Positions 42,783 through 55,600 of a stretch of DNA of 64,000 nt are shown here, in pieces. The notes under the pieces are model-generated. The model saw only the letters and a program-made list of their open reading frames with translations. It ran no database searches and was not told the DNA's origin. The position numbers and the translations under genes are program-made. Source of the stretch: Phylloscopus collybita (lineage: Eukaryota; Chordata; Aves; Passeriformes; Phylloscopidae); contig JAJNNQ010000023.1 of assembly GCA_027886175.1 (NCBI GenBank), forward strand, positions 6,620,501-6,684,500, given 5' to 3'. How positions within the stretch are numbered: the first letter of the stretch is position 1; the number at the start of each line of letters is the position of its first letter.

Positions 42783-44500
42783 TCCGGGAGCGCTGGCGCC
42801 CGCCTGGCACTCGCCACCTCCTCACCCTCCTCATCCTCATCCTCATCCTCGCCGCTGCATGTCCGGCTTCCCAGGACTCCGTTTTTAGGCGGAATTTATT
42901 AATCCTGCTGCTTTGAAAGCCAAAGGCTCAAGCTAGTGCCCTAGTTCTCTCTTCTCTAGACTCCCTCGGTGGCAGAGGGTGACGGCGCTGCCGTATCACC
43001 TGTCCTTCGCCTGTGCTAAGGGTGGCACCTCCCGGAGTCAGAGCAGCACGTCCCAGAGCCAGGGTGGCTCCCAGGCCCAGCTTGCTGTGGGTGGAGAAAC
43101 GGGCTCAGCTGGAGACCAACTCTCTGTGAGCTCACTGTGCTCCAGCAGGGCAGCAATGGCAGAGAGGACACGGTCCCCCTGCTCTCCCCACCCGGATGGG
43201 AGGGACCCCCAGGCCAGGCAGGACACCTGCAGGGAGACCCCGTGCCAGCCAAGGGGTGGTGGGAGCCGTGGGCAGCTCCCAGCAGAGCCCAGGTGCCCAC
43301 CCTGTGCTCTGGGCTGGGACAGGGCAGTGGGTGCCAGCACTGCAGCCCCTGCTGGGCCGGGGTCAGCTCCTGTCCCAGAGCTCCTGCTGCGCCAGGGCTC
43401 GGGATATTGTAGGGAATTACGGTACTGCTGTAAAATATAAGCTAGGAAAAAACCACTTGTGGAGGCGAGGGCAGTGTGTGAGTGAGCCTTGGGGTGGCCC
43501 CCCTGCTCCCTGCAGACAGGAGCTCCCATCCGGACCTCTTGCTTGGCTGTTTGCTCTTCCTCTGTTCCTAGGGCTGCATGAGAGAGAGAGAGATAGATAG
43601 AGATAAATATGTATAAATATATATATATACACACTTGCTAAGCTTCTTGCTGGAGGTGCCCACGAGCTGGTGGGTGGCTCCCGCAGCCCTTCCCGCAGCT
43701 CCTGAGTGACCAGGGTCACATCCTTGCTCCAAAACCGGGGACAAGAGGGTTTCCAGGCAGGAACTGTGTCTCCCATGAGTGAGGGGTTGAACCCGAAGAG
43801 AGTTCTCGCTTTTTCCGTTGTATTTCTCCTTTTGCACTTTCTGATTGCTGGTGCAGCATGTCCTGGTCCCCACAGCCCGGGCAGTGGCTGCTTGGCTGGG
43901 CACTTGCTCGGGCACAGTGTCCCCAGCCCAGGGGGGCTCGGTCCCAGTCGGATGCGGTGGCTCATCTCTCCCGTGTCCCCTCTGACAGCTTTTCCAGCTC
44001 CACCGCAGGAAAACGGCTTCTCCAGCTCTGCACGAGGCTTCCTTGCTCCACGATGTGCCTCCTCTTCCTCTCCCAGGGCTGGAGCAGATGGGTGGGGGCC
44101 AGAGGGGGCAGGGGCGAGGGAAGGGGCTCTGCTGGGGGGTGGGGCAGTGGGTGGGAGAGGGCTGGTGGTCACAGCCCGGGGTGGGGACAGGCCTGGGGTC
44201 CCCTCGGCCACTGCGGTGTCCTCTTCCACCCCCGTGCCAGGGGCTGTCCCCTGGGCCCCCCCAAGCTGCCACCCTGGCTCCAGCCAGCCCCCGAGGGCTT
44301 CGCTGCACCTCCTGGCTCAGTGGCACCTGTAAGACGTAACCTGAAATAATTTTTTATGAGAAAACGTAATTTATGAACAACTCAACCTCCCCCCAGCCCT
44401 CCCTCCTGCAGCATTTTCCCTGGCCAGAGGCTCCTGCCTGGCCCTGGAGCGTGGCCGGGGCCCTCCCGAGCTGGCTCCATCCTGGGTGCTGGGCAATGAT
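42783..44500 (+). other. Downstream of BAIAP2 tail C: probable 3'UTR, end not found
   Basis: Sequence after the last BAIAP2 stop. It contains a GA/GATA to TA simple repeat (43574-43632) and otherwise unique GC-rich DNA. I found no canonical AATAAA on the + strand here; an ATTAAA (44658) and an AATAAA (45026) occur only inside the inferred AATK 3'UTR. Confidence 0.45.
43574..43632. repeat. GA/GATA/TA/CA compound microsatellite
   Basis: A run of GA, then GATA, then TA and CA steps, between the two convergent genes. Confidence 0.9.
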
Positions 44501-44534
44501 CGGGGCAGGAAACGGCTTAAGATATTTTAAAAAC

Positions 44535-44540
44535 TTTATT
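44535..44540 (-). terminator. AATK: Probable AATK poly(A) signal AATAAA
   Basis: On the minus strand the text reads gggccaataataaagttttt. It is the only canonical minus-strand signal I noticed between the AATK stop and 44500. Confidence 0.6.
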
Positions 44541-46329
44541 ATTGGCCCGATGAGATTTGACACACATGCTGGGAGCTGTATGGAAATCAGCACTGATAAA
44601 AAATACAGCAATTATGACCCGTATTGAGAAAATAGACCATGTAAGAAGAGCCTTTCTATTAAAAAAGTTACCCAAGCCACAGCTCTGTCCTCATCCGCCC
44701 TCCACAGCTGGGACCTGCGGTGCCATAGACCAAACCCAGGGTGTGGGGTGGGGGCTGGGCCAGCACCCCTGGGTGCCAGGGGGAGCAGGGGCTGAGCAAC
44801 ACCCCCCCCCCGTGGTGTTGGAGGGGTGCAGGGAAGGAGGGATCAGGGGGTAGGAGGGTGGGTGCTGCGGGAAGGAAATCCCAGGAGCATCCCAGTCCTG
44901 CATGGGCAGCACCCCTGGGTGCTACACCCTCGGTCAGTGCAGGGGGTGGCCCCCCTGTTGTAAAGGATAAGGAAAAAGCCTGGGAGAATTGGGGGGGGGG
45001 ACGTTACAGGCCAGGTGGGGGCTTAAATAAAACACCTGGGATAAGCACTAACTGCTTATACTAGGGGGGAGGAACCAGCAGTGGGGGTATGGGGTGGCAT
45101 GGCCACCCTGGGGCTGAAGTTGGGGTCCCCCAGGGCCCTGGCTGTCACCTGGACTGGGGAACAGCCCCTGGCCCCCACAGCAGCCTCCTGAGCACTGAGG
45201 GTGCTCCAGCTGGGATACAGCTCCAGGCTGGGCTGGCCGTGGGAGAAGGTGGGGGAAGGGGGGGTGAGTATGGGGACACCTCTGCTGGGACCCATGGCAA
45301 TACCAGGCTGGGGTGGGGACGGGCTCATCCCATGGCTCCTGGTGCCAGAGCTGTGTCCAGCCCGGGATGGGATCACCCTGTGGCATGGAGCAGAACCCCT
45401 GGCACCAGCCTCATCCCACATGGGTGCTGTCTGTGCAGTGTCCCTCATCCCGCTACACAGCAGCCAGGACAAGGGGCGGGGGCTCAGGGGGGGCATTTCT
45501 CACCTCAGGGTTTGGTCTATAGACCCCAAAAGGAACCAGCCCTGAATTCAAGGTTTCGCTCAGCTCCGCTTACTTCTATTTCCTTCCGGAAGCTGGAATT
45601 GCACAATTATCCTAAGCCTCGAATGAATTTAAAAAGAAACAAAACAAAGAAACAAACAAACGAAACAAAAAAAAAAAAGAAACCAAAACGGAACAAAGAA
45701 CCACGAGCGCGCCCCCCTCCCCCCCCTCCCCAAGACGTCTCTTTGGCAGCAATAACTTAAAATCGCATCAATGTGGGTTCAGTCAACAGCAAGTTTTGGT
45801 TTGGGGGTTGGGTTTGGGGTTGGGGTTTTTAATAATTTTGTTTAAATACAAAAATAGTCAGGTTGGTAGGGCCAGTGGGGGACATTCCCCCCACAACCAG
45901 CCCGCCACGTGTTGCTCCCCACTACAATGGACAAGGGTCCCAGCAGCCCTCAGGGTCCCCAGCTGGGACTGCAAACCAAGGGAGGGGAGCTCCAAAGCCA
46001 TGGGGACCACTCTGGGTAGCTGGTGGCACCCCTGGCACAGGGGGTGACATCCAGAGTGGCAGCAGCCAGTGGCCCCTTGGTCAGGAATGTCGCGTGGGGC
46101 AGCCACGGGGCAGCTGTGGGGCTGCTGTGGGACAGCTGTGGGACAGCCAAGCTGCCACAAGGTGCAAGACTGAGCACAGGGCACAGGGAGGGGACAGCCC
46201 GGGGGAGAAGGGGGTGTGGGGACAAACCGCCTCGGGGAGCACATGTGGGCAAGAAGCCAAGGGGGAACTTCACTGGGGAGGACACTCCGCAAATGTTAGC
46301 AAGGTCAGGGCACTACCCTTGAAACGCTA

Positions 46330-46364
46330 TAATTTATATATATATATGTATATATATATATATA
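46330..46364. repeat. (TA)n microsatellite in AATK 3'UTR
   Basis: tatatatatatgtatatata-type run about 250 bp after the AATK stop. Confidence 0.9.
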
Positions 46365-46613
46365 AGTGTCTATTTTACACGCACGCTCACAGCCACCCGC
46401 ACGCGCGCACGGCCGTCACCGTCACCCACCGCCTGGCCCCGCGGGGGCCGCGCCGGCCCCGCTCCCACTCGAAGCAGCAAACGAGTTCCTGCCGATAAAA
46501 TCTGCCTAAAAAATTGTCGAGAGGGGTCTGGGAGGCCAGGGGCGGCCCCCGCGCCGGCCCCGCCGTGCTGCGCCGCCCCGGTGCCGGGGCAATGCCGGCT
46601 CTGTCCCAGCGGG

Positions 46614-46642
46614 TCACTCCCGGTCCCCGTCCTCGCTGCTGC
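46614..46642 (-). CDS. AATK: AATK last coding exon
   Basis: Acceptor cttgcag, then (G)SSEDGDRE and TGA. The short acidic end replaces a somewhat longer acidic end in human. Confidence 0.85.
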
Positions 46643-49600
46643 CTGCAAGGAGCACAGAGAGCCGTGAGAGGGTCCCGGCCTCCCCCCAGACACCTGGCCC
46701 TTGGCAGGGGTGACCGTCCCCTCGGGGGGGAGGGACAGGATGTCCCACGGCTCCCAGCGCAGATGGAAACTGGGACATGGCAGCTCCAGGCAGGGACAGT
46801 CCTGGGCACCCACGGAGCAGCATCCCAAGGGGGACTCACCTCCTATGGAGTCCATGTCCGAGTCGGAGACGTGGGTGATGGAGAACCGGGACACTGGGGC
46901 AGGTGAGACCGTGAACCGGGAGAACTGGATGGGCAGCACCTGTTTCTGCGCCGGCACCAGGGTGGGCACGGCCGCGGGGGGCTCCGCCGGTGTCCCCGGC
47001 AGCGAGGCCACCAGGGACGGCTTCACTGGCATCAGTGGGAAGTCGTCGTCCCATTCGAAGCCACCGCCTGGGATACAAAGTGAGGGGGCTGAGCTCACTG
47101 TGAGGGTTCCACCATAACCTCTGACCCCATCACCCCATCACTGGCCCCCCACCATCCTATAATCGCTGTCCCCATGACCCTGTAACTGCCTCCCCATCAT
47201 CCCATACCTGCTGCCCTCCCACCACCCCACACCAGCCCCATGAGCTCCTGGTCTCTTACTCTCTTCCGAGGCGTTACCGTCCGAAGAGTCATCGGAGGCT
47301 CCGAGCCTGTCCGTGGGGCTGGGGGGGCTGCCACTGGCAGGGGGCTGCCCCGAAGGCGAGGGGGGCTGCCCCGAAGGCAGGGTGGGCTCTGGGAAGCTCT
47401 GCTCAGCCAGCTCCCGTGTGGGGCTTTCCTGGGGATGGGAAAACAGCAGGAAGGAACCTCACTGGGGGCTCGGCTGGATATGGCTCCCACCATCAAAACG
47501 CCGTGGAGCCATGCCCAGCACCTGGCTCCGAACCCCAGGACACCCACCTGGTCGAAGAGGTAGATGGTCACATCATCGTAGAAGGAGACGGCCTTCTTCT
47601 TGCGCTCCAGGTCCTCGCAGAAGGACTCGGATAGCAGGCTGGGCATCTTGAGGAGGCTGCGCAGGTTCCGGCCACTCTGGCTCTCGGCCACCACGATGGG
47701 CACGGCCGCCGGCTCCTCCTCGCTCTCCTCGCTCTGCTCCTGGATGTTGTAGCAGCGCAGCTCCTCATCCGACTCGTCGCTGTCTTCCGTGTCCTCCTCC
47801 TCCTCCTCTGGCTCCTCGCGGCGCTCGGGGGCAGCCGGGGGCGGGGAGAGACCCGGCGGTGATTCGCCCCCCGGGAGCAGCGTGCTGGGACCCCCCGGCG
47901 CATCGCCCGCCCCAGTCCCCTCCAGGGGCAGTCCCAGCTCCGCGAGCCCCAGCGCGGGGGTCACAGTCTGTTTGTCCCCCACTGTGGCTCCCCCAAGTCC
48001 AGGGGCGCCCTCGGGCACGCAGGTCTCTCCAACAGCTGATGGCTCCCCAGGGCTCAGTGGCACCGGGGTCAAGAGGAAAGTCTTGGGGGTCACAGAGCCC
48101 GGGGGACAGGTATCTGTGTCAGGGCGCGGGGGGCTGCCCGGCACCAGCCCCGTGCCAGCGGGGCTCTGCTCGGTGCCAGGTGCCTGCTCCGCTGAGCTCC
48201 CGGCCTCTGTTCCCACCCGGCCCTCCTCCAAAGCCACCGCCGCTGGCGCGGGCACCGCCACCGCGACGCCAGGCGCTGCCGGGGGGCTGCCGGGTGCCCC
48301 CGGCGGGTGCAGCGGGTCCTCTCCTCGCCCTATGTCCTGCGCAGGGGAGCGGGGACCCTCCTCTGCCTCCGGGGTGCGGGACCCATCGCTGTCCCCCTCG
48401 TCCTTGTGGCCGCGCTCGGCCTCGGCGTCGCAGTCGGAGAAATAGGCAGAGTCGCGATAGGGGCTCTTCTCGGCCAGGCCGGGCAGCTCGGCCCCCGGGG
48501 CACTGGGCAGCCGCGTTTCAGCGGCCGCAGCCTCGCCCTCGCCCCCCGGCAGCCCCGGGGGCGGCTTCCCCAGCTGGCCGAAGGCCTCGGGCTCTCGGGG
48601 CTCGTGGGGCTCCTTAAGGACGAACTCGGGGGACTCGTTGTTCTCGGTGTCGTAGCCGCTGTCGAGGGCCCGGGCTTGGCCGGCGGGCGCGAAGGCGCCG
48701 GGGCTGAGCACCTCGCAGGAGCTGGCCGTGGAGGGGATGTCCAGCGACTCCAGCGAGTCTGGCGTCCCCACCTGCTTCTGCAGGGACCTGAGCGCCGGGG
48801 CCGCCTCCGCCCGCTCCGTGTATTCCCCGGAGAAGTCGGTGAAGACGCCGGAGGTCAGCTCGGCCGTGTCCTCGTCGCTGCCCTCGTCCACGCTGGGGAA
48901 GCTGCTGCTGGAGAAGGTCTTGTCCGGCGTCCGGTCGGCGTCGCTGGCGGCACCGGCTCCGCTTTCCGCCACGGCCTCCGCGGGCGCGGGCGGCTCTGCG
49001 GGCTCCGCCGCGGGCTGGGCGCCGCCTGCGCCGGGCTGGCCGGGGGGGCCGGGGCTCGGGGCGGCCGTGCCAGGCGCGGGGGGGGCGGCCTCCCCCGGCC
49101 CCGCGGCGGCGGGGGGCAGCGGGCCGCGGGCAGGGCTTCCCCCGGCCGAGCTCTCCTCGGGGTGGGCATCGCGCGGGGCCCCCGGCGCAGGTGGCGGGGC
49201 CGCGGCGGGGCCCCAGGGCGCGGCGGGGCTCTCCGCCAGCGTGCCGGGCTGCGCGGGGCCGCAGGGTGATGAGTCACGGCCGTGCCAGGCCTGCCGCCGC
49301 GGGGAGGGCGAGCGGCACGGGGAGGAGGAGCCGCCGGCCATGGCGGGGGGCTGATCCTGCCGCGGGCGGAGGAAGTCGCGTCCCGGCGGGGACCCCCCGA
49401 GCTGGGGCTGCCCGCGGGGCACCGTGCCCAGCGGCTTGGCCATCAGCCCGCGGAAGGTGATCATGCGGCGGTAGCACCAGCTGTCGCCGGCCCCCGGGGG
49501 CTCGCGGGGGCTGCCGCTGCCGATGTTGTTGTTGGAGGAGCTGTTGGAGGCCCACGGGTGGCGCTGGGGCGAGGGGCTGGCACCGGGCGGGCGGGGGGCG

Positions 49601-52600
49601 CTGGGGGGGCTGTCCTCGCCCAGCTCCAGCGCCACGCAGTCCGGCGGGGCCCCGCTCGGCCCCGCTGTCCCCCCATACCCCGGCGGGCTGTAGGCGCAAT
49701 TCCCCGACGGCGAGACGCCCAGCGGGTCGGCAAAGACGCCGGGCTGGAAGGCGGGGACGGGCCAGTCCTGGCTGCCCGGCTGGGGGGGCTCCTCCTCCAG
49801 CAGGTACCCCTCGGCCCCGTGGCTGGGGGACGGCTCGTAGCCCCGCGGTTCCTGCCCGGGGCAGGGGTAGGGGTAGTACTCGGCGCACTCCCAGGAGCCC
49901 TCGGCCGCGGGCGCGTGGCCCAGCAGCGGCTCCATGCTCAGGGACACGGTGGGACTGCCGTCCGAGTCGTAGGTGCCGCCGCCGCGGCCGCCCTGGGCTC
50001 TCCAGCAGGCCGGGGGCTGCAGGGCCCCCCGCTCGCCCGCCGGGCTGTAGGTGCACATGGCGTAGTCCAGCTCGGTGCTGCCCTCGCCGGGGCCCTCGAT
50101 GCGGATGTAGTACTCGCTGCCCAGCGAGGGGCTGTGGGCGCCCAGGATGGGCACCACGCCGGGTGCCGGCACCCCGGGGCAGCCGGAGGCCTTGCACTCG
50201 TAGCAGGGCGGAGACACCCCCAGGCTGAGCCCCGCCGTGGTGGCCGGGTAATAGAGGTCGTGGTAGCGGGCGGCGCTGCTGGGGCTCAGGGAGCCCAGGG
50301 GGGCCTGGAAGTGCTCGGTCTTGGTGTGCTCCCACTTGTACTCGAAGTTGAGGCCGTGGCTGGTCTCCATGACGGTGAGGATGTCGTCCCCGTCTGAGGG
50401 GAACCCGTCGGCCGAGAACTGCTCCAGCAGCGGGAAGGACGAGAGCTCGGGGCCGTGGTGGCTGCCGCTGGCGCTGCCGTTGGGTTTCATGGAATTCCAG
50501 CGCTTCTCGAAGTCCTCCTCCGCCTCCGTGGCCCCCTTGGCACACAGGTAGGACAGCAGCAGGTGCACCTCCTCGGCCGTGGGGCGCTGCTCGGGCTGCA
50601 GCCAGCAGAACTGCATCACCTCGTACCTGCCGTGGGGAGCGGCCAGCGTCAGCCCGGCCCCCGCCCGCGCCGCGGGGCAGGGGAGGGGGCGGCTCGGGCT
50701 CCTCACCAGCGCTCCGACAGCGACAGCTTCAGCTGGGGCTTGGGCAGCTTCAGCTGCTGCTCCTTGATGGCGTAGGCCAGCACTTGGCGGTCGGAGTAGT
50801 GGTCGTAGGGCTGGCTGCCCAGCTCAAACAGCTCCCAGATGGTGACGCCCAGCGACCTGCGGGCACGGCACCATGCTGGGGGTGCAGGGAGACCCCCACC
50901 CCAACCCTCGGCCCCAAAACCACCCCGATGCATCCCGTGAGGCCGCAGCCCCCTGTGCCCCCCGGAGCCGCTCACCAGACGTTGCTGGCCTTGGTCTGGT
51001 CCACCACGAGCAGGTTGCCGTGCACCTCATCGATGAGCTCGGGCGCGATCCAGCGCAGCGGCACCCACAGCTGGTCGGCCGTCACGAAGTAGTCGTCCTG
51101 CCAAGTGTGCAGGGTCAGTACGAGAAAAGAACGTCAATCCATGGCGTCAAGGACCGGCCACGCCGCGGCACCGCCACCCCCGGCCTCACCTCCCTCCATT
51201 GCTGCCCCCCGTGCCCCTGGTTCCCCCAGATCTGCCCCCAGCCTGTCCTGCTCTGCTCCTGGCACCTACTGTCCCTTGTTGCCTCCCCTCCTTCCACCCT
51301 CTTCCCCTCTGCTCCCCCACCCGAGCCCCTCCAGACCCCCAGTTTGGCAGTCCCAGCCCTGCAGGAGCCATGGGCAAACTGGGGCAGGACAGAGAGACAA
51401 ATGGACGGGTGAGCAACCCCAGGCTGCGCTGGCAGCTGCCTGCAGGGACTTGTGCCTGGCGGAGGAGCACGTCTGGACCAGCCCAGGCAGTGTCACCCCA
51501 TTGGGTGGGTGCTGGGGTGCTCGTGGGGGGGGTGGGGAACCCTCTTTCATGCTCAGAGGGTCACACTAGCTGGCACTAAGGGTCCCTCATGGGGTGGTCT
51601 GGATCCCCCTGCCCCCCAGCAAACGCAGGGGTGCCCCGACACCGCTGGGGAAGGGGGGATGTGTGTGTGAGGGCGGGGGAAAGGCTCGGTCGGGTCTGTG
51701 CCAGGGTGGGTGTACACGGGGGTACCGCGGGACCCAGCGCGCAGCCCCCAGCCCCCTCCTCCCTCCAACCAGCCTTACTTTGTACTTGCAGTGCGAGAGC
51801 CCGTAGTCCCCGATCTTCACGGTGAGGTCGGCGGTGAGGAGGCAGTTCCGCAGGGCCAGGTCGCTGCCAAGCAAACCCGGAGCTGTCACGGGCACCGAGA
51901 GCTCGGGGAGCACCCACCGGGACCCGGCTGGGGCGGCCGTGTGGCGGCGGGGCCGTTCCCCGCCCGGCTCCGGGCGTGCCGATAACGCGGCTCTCAGTGC
52001 ACAGCAGGAATGCGTGCGCGGCCCCAGCTGCGCCGCTGTCCGTCCGTCCATCCGTCACACGCCGAGCCAAGCAGAAGGCGGGTGTTCCCGGGCAACGTGA
52101 GCCCTGGCACGGGGCCGGGCTCCCGGGGCTGCTGGGGCACTGGGCGGGTCATGCAGCCGGGGCACAGGCGAGACCCCTGCTGCAGCAGGGACCACCGAGG
52201 CTGGGCTGCCCTAAGGGAGTCTTTCTCCAGCACAGCTGGGTGCCCCATGTCCCCCTCCCATAGCTTGAACACCCTCGTGGGGACCCACCTGCAGAGCCAG
52301 GCTCGGGTGGGGAAACTCCGGTGGCCCCCGATGGCAGCGCACCCCCTCCTCAACAAAATCACTGATGCTGGAGTCTCCGTCTGCAACTCACTCAGCACCA
52401 GGATATTGTTGGGCAGGAGGAGCAGTGGTGGGGCAGGAGCGCTGGCACCTTGGGAACCCCCCCATCCGGACCCACATGGCTCCCCAGCTGCCCGCAGGAC
52501 GCCGGGCCAGCCTACCTGTGGATGTAGTTGTTCCTGTGCAGGTGCAGGACGCCGCAGGCCACCTCGCACGCCATCCTCTGCAGGGTCAGCAGGTCCGGGG

Positions 52601-55600
52601 TCATGGCCTCAGCCCCTCGGCAGCTCCGCAGGTACCCCTTCAGGTCACCCTGCGGGCAGTGCCACTGTCACCCTCCATGCCCAGCGCCCACGGGGGCAGC
52701 GTGGGGAGCGGGCACAGGGACTCACCAGCGGGCAGAACTCCATCACCAGCAGGTACGGGGTGACCTCGGCACACTGGGCCAGGCACTGCAGCAGGTTGGT
52801 GTGCTGGAGGGCTCTGTGTGGGGCACAGCAACAGGGGTGTTTGTGCAGCACTGCCCTGCCTATGCTGGGACTGGCCTGGGAAGGTTGGTGGCAGCCCCCT
52901 GGGAACCATTGCCCTTCCTGTGCCGGGGGGATGGCACCAGGCCCCCGGGAGCCATCGTCCTGCCTGCGCCAGGGCTGCCACAGGGAGCGGGTACCAGCAC
53001 GTCCCAGCGCCCAGGATGTGTCACAAAGGGACATTTGTTCAGCTGTGCTGGGGCAGGAGCAGCCCTGTGCCCCCCCTGCCTGGCCCAGCTCTGCCCATGA
53101 CCTCACTGCTGCCCCATGCCACGGCCAGTGGCTCCGCACAGCCACTGTGTAGGGACAGAACTGTGCTGCCCCAGAGCAGCGGGCAGCCACGGCTCTGCCC
53201 GGCAGCTGAAGGTGGCACAGAGTGGATCTGTCCCCATGCCACAGCATCCCCGCTGCCAGCACTGTGGAGTGACCCCAGAGGTACCTGTAGGGCTGCGCTT
53301 CTTCCAGGAACTGCATCTGGTCCTGCACACTGGCACTCGCCTTCAGCTCCTTCACCACCACCTGGGTGCTGCTGATGCCCGAGTTCACCTCCCCCAGGAA
53401 CACCTGGATGAGAGACAGGCTCAACCCTCCATCCACACCCCAAACCCCCCTGGCACAGCCGGGGCCCTGCATCCCACCGGGGTGGGGTGTCCAGAGGTCC
53501 CTGGGCTCACCTTGCCAAACCAGCCATGCCCAATCTCCTTCAGGTACAGCAGGCTCTGCCGCCCCAGGTCCGCCGACTTGAGGAGCTGCACTGTAACAGA
53601 GCCCATCCAGCTGCCCGCGTGTCCCCCTGCTCACGTGTCCCCCTGCCTGCATGTCCCCCTCCCCACATGCCCCCCTGCCCTCATGTCCCCCTGCCCAGCT
53701 GCCTGTGCTCCCCACCAGTCCCAGCCAAACCCGGCTGTCCTCACCGTGCCACCCGGTGCCAGGCCCTCTGCCACCCCAGGATGCTCTGGAGCATCCATCC
53801 CCAGGAATCCTGCATCCCAGGCATCCTCTTCTCCAGGCATCCTCCCACGATCAAGGGACGTGGGGTATCAGTGTCCCCAAACGGGAGGGCAGCAGAGCTG
53901 GCTCCCTGCCCCTTCTCCTCCGCAGGGTGTGCAGAGCCGAGCCCGGCACAGCGCTGGCATTTAGCCCCTTCCCGGCCCCCCCGGCACAGCCCGGCCCCTC
54001 GGGAGCCCGTGCCAAGGGCAGGCAGCAATGGGGCCATTGTTGGTCCTCTCTGCCCCCCCCACTGTGGCCATTCTTTGGGCAGGGAGTGACACGGGGCGGG
54101 AGGGGGTACAACTGGGCACCCCCCACATTCCTCTCCCACTCATGGGCTTGTTTACATGGGACCAGGACTCACGGATGTCACCGTTCAGGGTGGCCGTGTC
54201 CTGTCCCACCCCAGTGTTGGTCCCCTAGGCTGGGACACACAAGTGCCTGGGACAAGAGACCCTCGCACAGGGGGACCCTGCAGTGCTGCCCAGGGACCTC
54301 GGCTGCCTGTCCCTTGCCAGGCCTCTGCTGGAGCTGTCCCTCCTCAGCAGCGGAGACCCAGTATCCCCACGTCACCCCGTGCCCAGTGACGAGAGACCCC
54401 CAACTGCAGCATGCAGAGGTTGCTGCCCCCACCCTGGCTTACCTGAGCGCCCTGGCTGCTTGGCCATGGGCAGGGACACCTTGGTGAGGGGCAGGACATA
54501 GACCTCGGGGCCATGCTGGGGGGCAGGCGAGCCCTGGGCCGACAGCTCTGTCACGTAGTCATCCCCCTCGGCATTCTCAAACTCCTGGTTCAGGGTGCAG
54601 GGGTGACACACCGAGCAGAGACAACTGACCCCGTGGGCTCCCCACTGCTGGTAGTGCCCTGCACACCCCTCTGCCCCGACAGGCTCATAGGGGCCCAGAA
54701 ATCCCTCCCTGCCCGCACACGGGGCAGGCACACCCTCCCCACCACCCTTCCCATTACCTGGCTGTTCCACCCCGGCAGCCCCCGGCTCCCAAAAGCCCGG
54801 GCGAGCAGGTAGGCGACGGTGAACATCTCGCCCTGCCAGGCTGTGTCTCCTGGCGCTGCCGACACCCCCAGCACTGCACCGTGTGCCATGTGCCACCGCG
54901 GGCCGTGCGCCGTGTCCCGCCGGACACCGGCCCGGCCGCGCGCCCCTAAATACGCAGTGCGGGGGCACCAGGGGGTCACTGTCCCCCCCGCGGCACGGCG
55001 AGGTGCTCCGGCGGTGTGGGACGTTGCACAACACCCGGCGTGTCCCCCCCAGCCTGACCCCCTCCCGCCGCGGGCGCCACAAGCCTCCACAAAAATCTCA
55101 GCAATTAGGGAAAAAGCGTTTTCTCGGCACATTCTGTGCCTGTGAGGTCAGGGTGCCTCCCACCCTCGGGGGCGTGCGGGTGGGACCGGGCCCTTAACCG
55201 TGGCGTGGCCTGGCCCCGCACGGAGCCGGGAGCACGGCTGGGTCAGGATACGACCCCGAGGATCCCGAATCCCACAGATCCACGCTCTGTGGAGCTGGGA
55301 TCCAAGATACAACCCCCGTGTGCTGAGCCCTGCAGCCCCGGCAGGCAGCGGGGGGCTGAACCCCTCCCTGCAAGCACTGCTCCCCTGAGCCAGGACACAT
55401 CCAGCCCTGGCCCTGGGGCAGAGAATTCTGCTCCAGGAACCTCCAGACACCTCCATCCCTCTCTGGGTCCCTGGTCAGAACCCCCTGCCCTGGCCTGGGG
55501 AACCCTGCCCCAGCCCCTCAGCTCACCTTGAAGCCAATGTCCCCCTTCTTGCAGCACAGACAGGCCAACATGAGGAAGATGAAGGTGAAGAGCCCCGAGA

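Larger units (their letters stand above)
44515..46613 (-). other. AATK: AATK 3'UTR (inferred)
   Basis: About 2.1 kb after the stop with no coding signal. It has (TA)n at 46330-46364, a T-rich run on this strand (45630-45690), and a unique low-GC block at 44550-44670 that reads as typical 3'UTR end sequence on the minus strand. End set by the AATAAA below. Confidence 0.6.
51864..52515 (-). other. AATK: AATK intron hosting miR-338
   Basis: About 650 bp. Apart from the hairpin it is GC-rich unique sequence. Its short length places the hairpin about 100 bp from the upstream exon. Confidence 0.85.

Noticed and set aside
48307..50397. Long plus-strand open frames (320 and 371 codons) opposite the AATK giant exon
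   Set aside because: They are antisense shadows of GC-rich, codon-biased DNA; they have no recognisable domains, and the minus strand encodes AATK in this stretch.
49274..50545. 423-codon minus-strand open frame overlapping the AATK giant exon
   Set aside because: It is the same strand in a shifted frame, Arg/Gly/Pro-rich, with no similarity I can recognise; the other frame matches AATK.
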